From Tupaia tana (taxonomy: Eukaryota > Chordata > Mammalia > Scandentia > Tupaiidae): 64,000 nucleotides of DNA. Position 1 is the first letter of the stretch. Each line of letters opens with the position of its first letter. This document shows, one piece after another, positions 1 through 10,840 of the stretch. A model generated the notes under the pieces. That model did not search any database. It was given only the letters and a program-made list of their open reading frames with translations, and was not told the origin of the DNA. A program made the position numbers and the translations under genes. The DNA is taken from positions 80,819,791-80,883,790 of the forward strand of contig JAKSZU010000013.1 of the NCBI GenBank assembly GCA_026018925.1, read 5' to 3'.

Positions 1-177
1 AATATCTGTGTGGCTGACCTATACAGTTCCACTGTATCTGTAGCACCCCACTTAAATTACATGCGGGCTTCTAAACTTAAAATACCTACACTAGCTGTGA
101 AGAAAGCCTGGAACAGATGTCACTGTTGTTTATTTGTTTGCTTGTTTGTTTGATTGATTGATGGTTTGTTTGAAGTT

Positions 178-415
178 CATTTTTTTATTTATTTCTTCTA
201 TGAGTGAGAGACAGACAAAGAAATAATATCCCCAATGAAGTCTTGAAACCGCAATCCACTCTGCTACCTCAGTCAGCCCTTGATCATGGGCATGCATTTT
301 CCCAGCATGTACAAGAAGGTCTCTTGATGTGGACTCAGAACCCTACAATGTGGGTCAACCTCAAAGGGCATCACATTTTTCCTCTGTCCCACCATCCAGC
401 CCCTCTACTGTTTCT
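178..415 (-). mobile_element. SINE-2 copy (old tRNA-like SINE), reverse strand
   Basis: The + strand starts with a T-rich ATTTATTTATTTC run and a GAGTGAGAGACAGAC motif, then an AATCCACTCTGC...GGGCATGC body, and ends in a CACCATCCAGCCCC segment that is the reverse of a tRNA-like head. The same order recurs at 61,875-62,090 and 25,890-26,385, so this is a dispersed family. It is diverged and I see no clean target-site duplication. The 71-codon frame inside it is only repeat translation. Confidence 0.5.
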
Positions 416-831
416 TTAAGAGTTGTTCTATCCTGGATATGATGTTAATGGGATGTAATGAGAAAACTTACAAAACAATCACTACTTTCCATGCACTGAA
501 AGTTTATATTTTAAATCATTGTAATTAATCATATGACAGGTATATTACCAATGAGACCTGCCAAATCATAAACAATGGCCTGTCAAAATCCAGCACTATG
601 ACAGAAAAGAAAAACAGCAATTTATTCAGCTCTCCAAAAGCAACAAAAAAGATACAACTAACTCTTGGGGAAACTGACAAGCTGAATTTTACTCAAATTT
701 ATTTAGACTGAATGGTCTTGAGATGTGGTTAGTTTAGTTGATCTACTATTGCCTGGAGCAAGAAGCTTTGTATGAATTCATCTGAAAAACAATTGTACTT
801 GGTAGGTTTTCATCAAGGTTTAAATGGTCAA
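416..831. other. unclassified AT-rich sequence
   Basis: I see no repeat landmark, conserved open frame or RNA gene here. Frames are short and interrupted. Confidence 0.4.
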
Positions 832-960
832 TGTTTTTAATTTTTATTACATTTAATCATTGTACATCTTTACAGTGTACAAAATGGTTTTTCACAGCAT
901 GAGTACAATGCATCTCAGTCAAGTCAAAGATACTACCACATACATTAGCATTAACAGATA
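832..960 (-). mobile_element. short L1 3' end fragment, reverse strand
   Basis: The segment reads as the complement of an L1 3' terminus: a T-rich start, TTTAATCATTGTACATC, then TTTTTCACAGCATGAGTAC. The young L1 3' end at 60,900-61,045 in this window gives the matching order on its complement (ATTCAATCATTACACATC, then TTTTACCCAACATGATATAC). Similar ends occur at 19,388-19,510 and 26,845-26,945. It is a 5'-truncated, diverged insertion. Confidence 0.35.
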
Positions 961-2465
961 ACTTTTCATTTTTTTGTTTGTTAAATAAAAGTTCAATATT
1001 AAACACTCTGACCAAAAGTTTAATATGATCCAATTACCCTAGAATGCAATTTCCAGATAATCAGCCTGACATGCCTCACAAGGTCTAGTTTAGAAAAAGT
1101 CAACAACATAGTAGAACCCAGTGCTATACTTGAATGAGTGAGCTAGATAGAAATGATCATTCTTGACCTCAGCTTTTTCCCAAGGTATACTCTCAACTCT
1201 GTTTAAGTCATTTTTCTCTGTTCAGTTAGCCCTTACTTAGTGTCAGCCTCCACAAACAACACTGAGAATAAAGAACTACCAAAGGCACAGTTCCTCTAGG
1301 AAGCACAAAACCTACTGGGGAATATAGTCAAGAAAACCATCACCAGAAAACTGTCTGATGGTCTAAGTTCAGAGAACCTTGCAAACCTCAAAAGTTCTCT
1401 TACAGGAACTAATGCTTAAGAACCACCTTCAGCCCAACTCAAGGAGCATTTTCAAGAAATGTGAAACTTGATCTAAATCTTAAAGAACAAGCAGATCACC
1501 AGGAAGAGAAAGAAGAAAAGGACCATATGTTAAGGTATATAGAGAGATATAGAGGCATGAAACAACATTGAATGTTTGAGTGTCTGTTCTTCTCTCCTAA
1601 TGGGAGGCTAGTTGTGTCCTAAGGAGCTAGGGTGATCGAAGCATTCTCTCTTAGATCTGTGGGTTTACTGAAATCAGCAAGTCATGCAAACTGGGATTCC
1701 AGGAGGCAGACCGAAGGATATAAACTATCCCTCAAATTGAGGTGAGTCTGAAATAGGTATCAGAAGGCAACTTATAAACTCAGAAGATCTAAGAGCCAAA
1801 GAATTGTACATTGTGATGCCATTTTCACCAGGCAAGGTGAGGAAGAATGTCTAGGAAGATCTTTCTTTCTTTCTTTGTCTTGTATTTCTTCCTTTCTGCA
1901 AAATATAGGTCAGCTCTAATTAAAATACCAGAGCTGGAATATTAAGAAGAATCATAGTTTAATCTCTATCCATAGAAGTAAACTTACCAAATGCAGAACT
2001 GATTAACTAGAGTCCACTCAGAAAACAGAAACCACTGAAGGTATTCAAACAAAGAGAATTTAATACATGGAATTATTTATACATGTAGCTGAGAAATCAC
2101 AGCTCTCTTACAGGAACTAATGCTTAAGTTAAGATTTGAAGGTAATAAAGTGGAAAAAATAAAAAAGAATGCATTCCGTGCAGAAAGAGAACATGTACAA
2201 TGTCACTGTGGCATGATCAGTAAAGGTTTCAAAAAGCAAGCTAGAAAAGAGAATGAAAAGAGGGAAAAGATGGAAAGTGAAGTTGAAGCCATAGAAGATC
2301 TAGTAGGAATACTTTGCACTGATGTCCTTATACCAAAAGCAATAAGATGATAATGGTGACATACTTAAAAGGTGTCATAGATGAAGGTCGTAATTGTGCC
2401 ATGCATGGCATCTATCTGAGTGGCATCATGTCTGGAAAGAAGACAAAACAGTCTGGAAGTAGCAA
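961..2465. other. unclassified, probably ancient repeat-derived
   Basis: No clear family. The stretch contains a (CTTT)n run near 1,860-1,876 and a 24 bp exact direct repeat at 1,397-1,420 and 2,105-2,128 (the second copy continues into the region). The text around 1,430-1,560 resembles decayed mammalian interspersed repeat. The 76-codon frame from 2,120 is lysine-rich, shows no domain and has no splice support; I do not call it a gene. Confidence 0.35.
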
Positions 2466-2469
2466 TAAA

Positions 2470-2600
2470 TTAACAGAGATACTATTATGTATACTCTGCA
2501 AAGTCAGAGATCTTTGTTTACTTGCTTATATGCCTCCAATATCTAGTATAGTATGTGATTCATGGGGGATACTCAGTAAATATTTGTTGAGTGACTAACA
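2470..2600 (+). mobile_element. L2-like LINE 3' end
   Basis: The end GGATACTCAGTAAATATTTGTTGAGTGA matches in pattern the familiar L2 3' end (a 'tag..ctcaataaatatttgttgaatga' ending). The 5' part, with TATGCCTCCAATATCTAGTATAG, fits the preceding segment. It is old and diverged. Confidence 0.45.
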
Positions 2601-3530
2601 GAACAAGACTCTGAGGGGTCAGAAGAAGGAGCATCACTTCCAGAGATCAGGGAATGTATCAGAAAGCAGCATAGGAGCTACATTTGGAAGGTCAGATAGG
2701 ATCATGCCATGTAGTTATGAAGAGTTCAGTTAGTCCATGGAAATATCTCAGGGAGAGAGACCTGCTTAAGCAAAGACAGGGAGGCCACAGAGGCATAGAT
2801 AGGATTAGCAGTTCACTTTGGCAGGAACACAAAGCGCATGATGGGGTAAGACTGCTAAGGTCGGCTAAGGTAAGCTTCTAGGGAGCCACTTTGAATGCCA
2901 AGATTTGTCCTGAGCTTATCTATGTATCTCTTCTTGGCATTTGGAGTTCTCACTCATGGATACGATGTGTGCTGTAGCAGGAGAAGACAGGCTCCAGGAA
3001 ATCAATCCTTGAGAAGCAAAGATTCTACAACAATGTGATGATAGATTTTTTTGTTTGTTTTTATATGGGAATTCCAGTGCATGAGCAAGCCCTCCTCAGC
3101 ACACCCTCCAGGAGCCACTGGGATGTCTTCCTTTTATCTGACATGTGGATCTCACAACCCCAGCCTGCACTTGTTCTACCCTTTGGGAGGTTGGGTAGGA
3201 GAAGAGGATGTGGAACTGAACAAATGTAATCTGGAATTCCAAGCACCATCCAGGAGGAGCATGTGCCACAGCTCAGTCATGCAAAACTTCTAAAGAAGTG
3301 CTTTTCCCATGGAGACTCCAGACCCCATCCACTTGCTACTCTTAATATATGTTGAAACCGCACTCAGAAGAATCAGAACTGTTGGAATGAATTACTGATC
3401 ACAAGAGTTCTGAGTGTTAGTTGGAAGCAGAAATGAAATTCAAGACACACTCTTTTACTCTGTGTGTGGAGGCATCTCATTTCTTTCTCAATTTCTAGAT
3501 ACTGAGTTCACTAAAAAAATAACAGACTGA
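2601..3530. other. unclassified sequence
   Basis: Overlapping small open frames on both strands around 3,035-3,293 are mutual shadows with no recognisable domain. I see no splice-site-framed exon, repeat family or RNA gene. Confidence 0.35.
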
Positions 3531-3531
3531 G

Positions 3532-3628
3532 TTAGGAATCTTAGATAGTAATCCTGGTTTACTACAAACCAGGCTAAAAGTTAATTACCTAACCTTTGTG
3601 GGTTTCCTCATCTATTAATAATAAGAGG
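3532..3628 (+). mobile_element. MIR fragment
   Basis: The stretch with AATTACCTAACCTTTGTGGGTTTCCTCATC fits the MIR core (loss of the usual 'cttaacctctctgagcctcagtttcctcatctgtaaaa' by divergence). The next element, a SINE-1old, begins directly after the AATAATAAGAG end. Confidence 0.35.
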
Positions 3629-3895
3629 GTTGGCCTTGTGCCTAGTGGTTAAAGCAGCTGGATCCCACATGGTTGACAGCACAGTTGAGTCACAGACCCA
3701 GCAGTCTGAGAAACACACTAGGTGCATGTGCAGCCAAAATCCCAACAGGATGGAGAAATGAAGGAGAATGAATTGCAACATAAAAATTCTCCATGTATGA
3801 AGAGTGCTTTCTCCCTCTTCCTCTCTGTCTCTGTTTCTCTCCAATGAGCATATGCACCCTCTGGCAAAATTAAATAATAATAAAATAAAAGGTAG
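3629..3895 (+). mobile_element. SINE-1old copy
   Basis: A diverged relative of SINE-1: head GGTTGGCCTTGTGCCTAGTGGTTAAAGCAGCTGGATCCCACATGG by position, a degraded box B at about 3,683, AAAATCCCAACAGGATGGAG in the body, a CTCTCTGTCTCTG tract, and the tail GCACCCTCTGGCAAAATTAAATAATAATAA. It has lost the CpGs and the GC palindrome of young copies, so it is older. Frames on the minus strand over this range are repeat translation. Confidence 0.6.
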
Positions 3896-4149
3896 GAGGA
3901 GCAGAGGGGTGTGGGACATTGGGAAGAGCTGGTGGAGGGAGTGGCATCAGGGGAGCAGCTTCTACTCATCTCTGTCTCCCTATAGAGCAAAGCCTGAGCA
4001 TCTGAAGACTCCAGACCTTTCTGGCTATAAGTGTACTAAGCATCACTGGACTAGTAACTCTGTTTGGTAGTCTCTGGCCTCCAAGGAGGGAAATGGCTCT
4101 TTCTGACCCCATGAACGAACATGCTGAGGGGACAGTATTGGCTGAGGCA

Positions 4150-4245
4150 AGGATCCACATCTGATTCTTCTCAAACATTCACAGCAGTGCTCAGCACATA
4201 GTAGGTGCTCAGTCCATCTTTGTTGAATGAATAAATGAGTGAGTG
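4150..4245 (+). mobile_element. L2 3' end fragment
   Basis: GCACATAGTAGGTGCTCAG followed by TTTGTTGAATGAATAAATGAG is the recognisable L2 3' terminus. It is a short remnant. Confidence 0.55.
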
Positions 4246-4389
4246 GGAAAACGAGTGTTAAGTAGCTTATTTTGACCCTGGAGAAGTTCATACTCTCAGG
4301 TCTCTCTGGGCAACCTATTATCTTCCAATCAGGGCGAGATGTTAGAAGAGATTCCTTCTTTTCCAGCAGTGAGGAGAAATTTAGAAACC

Positions 4390-4585
4390 TTAATTGGGTA
4401 CCTGCTGTATGCCAGGAACTTTATTTATATTAGCTCAGGCAATCCCCACAGCAACCCTGTAAAGCAGGTATCACTTTCTCCCATTTTACAGATGAGGAAA
4501 CTGAAGTTCTGACTGCTAAGTCACTTGCCCAGGGACATAAAGCTGGTAGTGGTGGCACAGTGGGACCTCCTCCTGAGAATACTTC
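4390..4585 (-). mobile_element. MIR, reverse strand
   Basis: ATTTTACAGATGAGGAAACTGA and CACTTGCCCAGGGACATAAAGCT are the reverse of the MIR core and the tRNA-side flank; TATTTATATTAGCTCAGGCAATCC is the reverse 3' part. It is one of the better preserved MIRs in the window. Confidence 0.7.
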
Positions 4586-4889
4586 TGTCCATTTAGTTCA
4601 GAATACTAAGCCCTTCCTATACTCCACCAAGTTGGTCCCTTAGCAGGGTTCTTGCACAAACTGGCTCACGCCTCTGCACCCAGCTTCCAGTCTCAGAGCC
4701 ATAGTTCTCCCTAAAACTTTCAGAGTCATGCTGCTTCCTGAAGAATGAGTGAGAACGGAGAGGCAAGCGGAGCTCTCCCATCTCCAGAAGTGTGTAAGCC
4801 AGACACCACATGGTGGCTGTGCTGTACAGCCAACAAGGCTTCTCAATCCCAAGGATCCTCACTGGGTTCTAAGAGATAAAGAGTCCCTG

Positions 4890-5125
4890 TTTGGGTACCA
4901 GATGGTGGTGCAACAATAAAATACAATGGTCTGTAAGGTTGAGCCATACAGGAAAGTCCCAGGTTCACATCCAGAGGTCTTCCTGTATACTCTGGATGCA
5001 TGGATGCATGCCCATGACCCAGGGCTGGTTGAAGCAGGGTAGATCAAGGTATCAAGGCCTTATTAGGAGTGTTCTCTTTCTCTTTTTCTGTCTCTCACTC
5101 ATGGAATAAATATTAAATGCAAACA
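4890..5125 (+). mobile_element. SINE-2 copy
   Basis: It starts GGTACCAGATGGTGGTGCAAC, has a box B-like GGTTCACATCC at about 4,962, GGATGCATGCCCATGACCCAGG in the body, a CTTTCTCTTTTTCTGTCTCTCACTCATG tract and an AATAAATATTAAATGCAAA tail. The order matches 33,530-33,790 and, in reverse, 178-415. It is diverged, without a clear target-site duplication. Confidence 0.5.
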
Positions 5126-5749
5126 TAAATCTATCAAGGATCCCCTGCCTGGGTTGCTTTGGGCCTCAGGGCTATTCTGCTGCTCCTTCCGCTGAAAGCC
5201 AACATCAGAAAAGGACGTGGTTTGGGATCCAAGCTGCTGGGAGGGCTCCAGAGTGCTCTATGCAGGGCTGCTGATGGATTGTTTCAACTACCAGGGAGGT
5301 CTGGGGAGTGGCTGCTACCTCTTCCATGAGACTGGGGCCTTCCATCCACAGGAGGCAGACTGAGGGGAATGGAGTCTCATTGCTCCCAAACTGGGCTTCC
5401 AGTTTGGGCCCAAAGGACTTCCTTCTCCTCCCCTTGAAGGGGAGTCAGCCTTGAGAGTAGCAAAGACCTCAACTGGCATTGTCCTTTTAACTTTGAGCCT
5501 ACCAGCATCCCAAAGAGGAAACAGAAGGATTTTTAAGCAGCATCCATAGATCTTGTGAGACAGAGCTCACTAGTTTCACCCAGAAAGTAGCACAGAGGCC
5601 ATCTTTGAAACCTCTCATCAGGGCTATCAGGATAAAGGCAAGTGATAGGGAAACAGTTTATTATGGGCTACCAGACCTACCACCCCAAAGACTGAGTAGA
5701 AATTGTCAGAAGCTCTGAGAGAAGGCTTGTTTCATCTCTTGAATCCCAG

Positions 5750-5751
<2 letters not shown>
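5126..5751. other. unclassified sequence, moderately GC-rich
   Basis: The stretch is richer in G+C than its surroundings near 5,150-5,480, but I find no open frame with splice signals and no repeat family. Confidence 0.35.

Positions 5752-5789
<38 letters not shown>
5752..5789 (+). repeat. poly(A) run of 38
   Basis: An uninterrupted run of 38 A, with no SINE or LINE body recognisable directly upstream. It is either an orphan retroposon tail or a pure mononucleotide tract. Confidence 0.9.
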
Positions 5790-5790
<1 letters not shown>

Positions 5791-5901
5791 ATGCTGGGTG
5801 GTCAGGTTGATCTCATTGTGTGATTGGGATGTTCAGAGGCAATAATGTGCAGTAACAAGCACAAGCATGACATAAGAACTTTGAAAAATGCTAAAAGAAG
5901 C

Positions 5902-5915
5902 GGGGGGGGGGGGGG
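5902..5915 (+). repeat. poly(G) run of 14
   Basis: Fourteen consecutive G, unusual in an AT-rich context; prone to length error in sequencing. Confidence 0.85.
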
Positions 5916-6454
5916 AATCCCAGAATTGCAATATTATACCTGTTTTAGCTTTGTTGGGTTTACCAGATGGTTGGCAATTTCCCTCTTCCTAATAGTCTGA
6001 ATTTTAAAAGGAAATACTTTTGTTTTCATATGTATATCCCCGCTGAGAGTGCAAGGCTGTCAGAAGTGTTACTGAAAGCATAAATACTTGGGGAGAACAC
6101 AGGATGACGGCATAGGAATAGAGAGGAATCACACGCTGCTGAAGACATGAAAGAGAGCCTGACCACATGACCACCGTTATTATAATAATCACTTCCTTTC
6201 TAGTTTAAAGGATAGCAATAATTTTTCTTTTAGTATATTTCTATAAAGCGTTTATTTGCCTATTAAAGAATATTAAAGATCAAGAGAGAGAAAATTAAGA
6301 ATTAGTCACCTTTATTATTAAACGAATAAATGTGCAGTAACCACCTCCAACTTGGTTGAGGCAGCAAAGGAAAGTAGAAATCCTACTGGGCCAGGCCATA
6401 GGAGCCAAGTTTTAGCTCTCTAGTGAATGCCCCAGCTATCCCTAAGCCTCAGAT
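5916..6454. other. unclassified AT-rich sequence
   Basis: No gene, no clear repeat. Short frames only. Confidence 0.35.
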
Positions 6455-6865
6455 GATTTGTCTACTCTTATGGTTTCAATTTATTCCCTGGTCACTCTAG
6501 TAGATTGTGGGATCCCAGCACACAGAGGGTCTGTGCTAGAAGTTCCATATCAGAAAGTTAATCCCTATTGCAACCATGCTGAGAAGAAAGACCTATAAGA
6601 AGTGATTAGGTCATGGGGGCTCTGCCCTCATGAACAGATTAATGTCACTATGTTGAGTGGATTTGTTATACAAGTGAGTCCACCTCCTCTTGCTCTCTTG
6701 CCCATTCTCCTTCTCCCAGGAGCTGATACAGCAGAAGGCCCCACCAGACGCTGGTACCACACTCTTGGACTTCCCATCCTCCAGAACTGTGAAAAACAAA
6801 TTTCTTTTAAAATTACCCAGCCTGCAGTATCCCATAATAGCAGCAAAAAGCAAAGACATTAACAC
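6455..6865 (+). mobile_element. MaLR-type LTR (MLT1/MST-like), solo
   Basis: The landmarks are in the right order: TATGGTTTCAATTTATTCCC at the 5' side, GTGATTAGGTCATGGGGGCTC, ATGTCACTATGTTGAGTGG, CTTCCCATCCTCCAGAACTGTG, and the 3' end AAATTACCCAGCCTGCAGTATC...AATAGCAGCAAAA. These are characteristic of the ERVL-MaLR LTRs. No internal retroviral sequence flanks it, so it is a solo LTR. The overlapping frames on both strands are shadows. Confidence 0.7.
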
Positions 6866-7106
6866 ACTGGGAATAATTGATTTTTCTTGCCCTAATGTTT
6901 TTGTGAGTACCAGTATGCAATCTTGTGTGTGAAATGCCTCTGTCAATTTCACTATGCTTTCTCCAATCTGGGTCATGACAGATGTCAAATAATACAATGG
7001 CCCTTGATCTGATTGAAGGAATGAATCTTTCCAACATGACTGCTAGTACTAAATTTAAAAATAAACTTGTCGTCACTTTGAATAGTAAAGGAATATATTA
7101 AACATA

Positions 7107-7370
7107 GGGGACTAGCCCTGTGACTTGATGGTTAATCACACATTGCTGACTGCATGGTTCAGGTCCAGTCCCTGTGACATGACAAACATACTGGGTACTT
7201 AAATATGTGTGCCCAAAATCTCACCAGAATGAAGAAATGGAGAAGGGACTAAAACATGACCATGCCCTATTAGAAAGTATTGTCTCTTCTCTCCATCTCT
7301 GTTTCAATCATACACACCCTCTAGTAAATTAGAATAATAATAAAAACCAATAAAAATGAACACAAGAAAT
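7107..7370 (+). mobile_element. SINE-1old copy
   Basis: Head GGGGACTAGCCCTGTGACTTG, a degraded box B with GGTTCAGGTCC at about 7,158, GTGTGCCCAAAATCTCACCAG in the body, a TCTCTCCATCTCTG tract, tail CACACCCTCTAGTAAATTAGAATAATAATAA. It is CpG-poor and without the GC palindrome, so it belongs to the older layer. Confidence 0.6.
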
Positions 7371-8185
7371 CAAGCCTAGATGCTGCTGAAGTACTTTAGA
7401 TAAATACATTCCTTTGTTCTTTGGGCACCTCTTTGGGGACACATTGGGGAAAGTGAGGCATAGTGTCCACTTGTGTCAAAGGAGCCCACAGTCTACTAGA
7501 GTGACCAGAAAACAGAATAAGTGTTAACTACATGTGCTAGTGTGTGAGGTGATGCCAGAATAGGACAATTGACCCAAAACTGGGTGATCTGGGACAAATT
7601 CCACAAAACAGCTTTGGTAACAAGAATTCAAGGATGTACCCACCCCCCATAAGCAGAGCAAATCTTCTCTAGTTAATCCAACATGTCCAATTTCATCTTT
7701 CATTCTTGCCCTAGGTGTGAGAAGCCCATGGATGAGTTTGGATGAGTTTTCTGTGACCTTATCTTGCTCTTGTATCTTACATGCACTTGTTATTCCCACC
7801 TGTCACTGTGTTTATATTTTTTGGTAAGGCCATCACTTCTAGGCTCGGGAACCAAAGGCAGCCAAAGGAGTGCTGCCACTGCTGCCAACATCAGGCTTGA
7901 GCTCTCAGGGCTGATTCCACTCAGAGATACTCACCTACGTCCCAGGGGCAAGGCCTGGGAGTGTCCAGGATGAAGAGTCAAGGCCAAAGAACGCTTCAAC
8001 CATTGTTGGCAAGCTACTCCTCCCAGCTGCTCCCTGTGTCATTTAGGCAAGGAGGATTAGGGTGTGCCTTGAGGTCGGCCTGGGGAATGCCCCATTTCCC
8101 CAAACACAGCACGCAATTATAACAGAGGGAGGTCATGGGGCCTGATCTTGTGAGCAAATAATGCCTGTCACTGGCGAATAGGAAG
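7371..8185. other. unclassified sequence
   Basis: No gene. Small frames at 7,524-7,973 have no domain. The stretch 7,840-8,060 is slightly GC-rich and free of recognisable repeats. Confidence 0.35.
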
Positions 8186-8189
8186 CTAA

Positions 8190-8470
8190 TGATTTATGTC
8201 ATTTCCCTCTAACTTACCCTTACTTTCACAAAGCCCCATTACTCAGACCTGGGAAAAGAGTCTGAGTAAGCTGGGGCCCCTCTCACACACAAGCCACGAC
8301 ATGCTGATCTATGTTAGGCTTATGCCTTCTGCATGGAGTTCTCTACCTCCATTTGTGTGCCTTGTGGAAGCTACTCCTCATCCCAGAAGGCCTCACTCAG
8401 ACATTACCTCTTATGTATAGCCTGCATAAGCAGGACCTATGAATTACAGCACCAAGCCCTGAACTGTCAT
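8190..8470 (+). mobile_element. L2-like LINE fragment
   Basis: The run GCCTTCTGCATGGAGTTCTC, then GAAGCTACTCCTCATCCCAGAAGG and CTCACTCAGACATTACCTC follows the L2 3' coding-end pattern ('..ctggaatgctcttcc...catccttcagg.ctcagctcaaatgtcacctc'). It is interrupted downstream by a SINE-1. Confidence 0.5.
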
Positions 8471-8522
8471 AGATTACCTGCAAAAGGGCCAGGCACATTG
8501 ATACTACAAAGTAAGGATTCTT

Positions 8523-8811
8523 TCTTTTTTTTTTTTTTTTTTTTGGAGCGGTTTTTCGCTATAGGGCGCGTGCGCTCGCCAGACAGACAGAGACATAGAG
8601 ACATAGAGACATAGAGACAGAAAGCAAGAAATCACCCCCCAGGGGGAATGGTCACGCCGCAATCCCTTCTCCTCCATTCTCCTCTCGGGATCCTGGACAC
8701 GCACGCACACGCACCCGGCGTGAGTTGTAAGCCACCGGGTCCGAGACGCGAACCGCGGTCGACTACGTGGGAGTCCAGCGACATAGCCATTACGCTAACT
8801 GCTGGTTCCCC
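8523..8811 (-). mobile_element. SINE-1, full length, with TSD
   Basis: A young copy on the reverse strand: a T-run, GGTTTTTCGCTATAGGGCGCG, a GA-rich tract, the C/G palindrome near 8,634-8,645, then TTAAGCCACCGGGTCC-type body and AACTGCTGGTTCCC at the head. The 15 bp duplication AAAGTAAGGATTCTT lies at 8,508-8,522 and 8,812-8,826, identical at both sides. Many CpGs remain. Frames across it on both strands are repeat translation. Confidence 0.9.
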
Positions 8812-8826
8812 AAAGTAAGGATTCTT

Positions 8827-9084
8827 GTAACAATGAAGAAAATGGGAAGGGGCACTCAGTAGGCAATAAGTAGTGCCTGCCACCAAAATATTGTATTTTA
8901 TACTGCTCAGCCATCACTCTTCTTTTCGGTTATTATAAAGCATAGTAGCATATTAAAGGTTTCCGAATTTTGCACATTTTTGTCCAACTCAGACTTTCTC
9001 ACTTATATGACCACAGGATGCCTATTTCTTTCACATTCTTATAACACATATTAAAAATCTTGGAAGATAGAATGAAAAACACTA
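8827..9084. other. unclassified sequence
   Basis: No recognisable feature. Confidence 0.3.
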
Positions 9085-9255
9085 GCATAATACCTTTGAG
9101 CCATCTAACATTTCTGTGAGACAAACATAATTTTTCTCAATTTATAGATGATAAAGTTGAGGCATCAAGTAATCAAATTAATTGCAAAATTTTACTATAC
9201 TAGAAAGTAGCAAAAGTCAAGATTGGAACCCAAGATTTCCATGTCCAGATCTAGG
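9085..9255 (-). mobile_element. MIR, reverse strand
   Basis: TTTATAGATGATAAAGTTGAGGC, then AGTAATCAAATTAATTGCAAAA and GGAACCCAAGATTTCCA follow the reversed MIR pattern, diverged. Confidence 0.45.
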
Positions 9256-9285
9256 TATTTTTCTATTAAAATCAGATAGTTATAG

Positions 9286-9491
9286 AAACAAAGAAACTCA
9301 GAGAAGAAAGACAAATGGATTGTGTTGTAATTATAAGCAGAAAGAACTCCAAAAAGGATAGGAAGTGAAGGAAAGGGATCCTTTTCGGTTAGTGATGGGA
9401 CTAAGTCATCAGATACAAAGCAAAGAGTTGGGCTCAGTGACCCAGTCCATTGAGATCCAACAGAGTACTACTTACAGTGAGGGGTTCTGAG
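9286..9491 (+). repeat. dispersed duplicate, copy 1 of 2
   Basis: About 200 bp that recur at 10,158-10,355 in the same orientation, offset 872 bp at the 5' end. The shared text includes AAACAAAGAAACTCAGAGAA, GGATTGTGTTGTAATTATAA, GAAAGGGATCCTTTTC and GGGCTCAGTGACCCAGT, with scattered substitutions and a small indel around 9,350. The sequences on both sides of the pair are unrelated. I do not recognise a family. Confidence 0.8.
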
Positions 9492-9734
9492 AAGGGCATA
9501 GGTCTTCCCAGGGCTTTTTTTCCCCCTGAATTTATTCAACCACCTTCTTTTATGCAACCAATTATGAATAATCATCTGTTCTGTTTAAGTCTTGACTAGA
9601 TATCAGAGAGAGGACACAGCCTTGGCCTCTAAAAGCTTCCAGTCTTTCCAGGCGTTCTGACTTTCAGTCACGTGAGTCTGCTAACTATTACACTGAGCAG
9701 CCAGTTCTCTCCCAGGTCGCCAAACTTTACACAT

Positions 9735-9945
9735 TCTATTCTCTTCCTGAGGAATGTTTTTCCTATCTTCTGTTCCTAGAACAGTCTGGAAAAGTCTTAA
9801 ATTCCCAAGCCCAGCTACTCAGTCCATCTCTGATGTAGCCTGCCACAGATCCCCAGGGACTGTGTGGCTGTGGAGCCTCTCTGAGTCCCTTCTCATACTT
9901 CTCTGGCCTCTGCAACCACTCTGTGAACTGTGGCCTTTATGAAGG
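9735..9945 (+). mobile_element. L2-like LINE fragment
   Basis: TTTACACATTCTATTCTCTTC followed by AATGTTTTTCCTATCTTCTG resembles the L2 'tatgctgttccctctgcctggaatgctcttcc' block; CTCTCTGAGTCCCTTCTCATAC lies where the later L2 segment is expected. Weak but ordered. Confidence 0.4.
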
Positions 9946-10157
9946 GTTCTCATTCAGAGGCTACTGTACAGAAGAGTGAAAGAGTGAACCAGTCTCCCCA
10001 GCACAGAGACCAGCATTTTCCCAAGTCTCCTTGACTTACTCTCCATTTCAAAGTAGGGGAGGACACAACTGTGAATGACGGGAACAATGTAATTCATCCG
10101 TGTAGAAAAGAAACTAGTGAAGAGAAGGGAGGGAAACTGTATGCTATGAAAAATTAA

Positions 10158-10355
10158 AAACAAAGAAACTCAGAGAAGAAAGACAAGTGGATTGTGTTGT
10201 AATTATAAACAGAACTGCAAAAAGGAGAGGAAGTGAAGGAAAGGGATCCTTTTCAGTTAATGATAGGACTAAGTCAGCAGATACGAAGCAAAGAGTTGGG
10301 CTCAGTGACCCAGTTCATTGAGATCCAACAGGGCACTGCTTAAAGTGAGGGGTTT
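10158..10355 (+). repeat. dispersed duplicate, copy 2 of 2
   Basis: The second copy of the 9,286-9,491 unit. It lacks a few bases near 10,216 (ACAGAACTGCAAAA against GCAGAAAGAACTCCAAAA) and differs at scattered points. Flanks differ from copy 1 on both sides. Confidence 0.8.
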
Positions 10356-10649
10356 AAGCAACCTCACTTAATGGAGGTAGTAAACACCCCAGACAGTATT
10401 TACTACCTCTATTCTGACAGTAAAGTGCCATTGTCTCAGCTCCATATGTCAGAGTTAGAAGTCAACAATATTCCAACACTATGATCTCTGAACTAGAGCT
10501 CAGATCTGGAAAACACATGCTAATCTAGAAAAAAAAAAAATCCCCAAAAAAAGAACTTGTCAGAACTTGTATTTGTATTGCCCTGCCCAGGTAGCCAACA
10601 CCGACCATATGTGACAACAACAACCTTCTGATTCCTGGAGGGAAGATTC

Positions 10650-10840
10650 CTAGAGGGAAGTTTTTTGGGTTTTTTTTTGGTTTTTTTTTTTGTTTTTTTT
10701 TTTTTGAGAGTTTTTTGCTATAGGGCACGTGTGCTTGCCAGAAAGACAGACAGAGACAGAGAGACAGAAAGCAAGAAATCTCACCCCCTGGAGGATGGCC
10801 ATGCCGCAATCCCTTCTCCATTCTCTTCTCAGGATCTTGG

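Noticed and set aside
3608-4291. Cluster of reverse frames of 70-103 codons
   Set aside because: They run through a SINE-1old and an L2 end and overlap one another in different frames.
5752-5789. Poly(A) run as the tail of a processed pseudogene
   Set aside because: I could not find a recognisable retroposed body upstream; left as a simple repeat.
6611-6997. 128-codon reverse frame
   Set aside because: It lies antisense over the MaLR-type LTR; overlapping frames on both strands show no coding bias.
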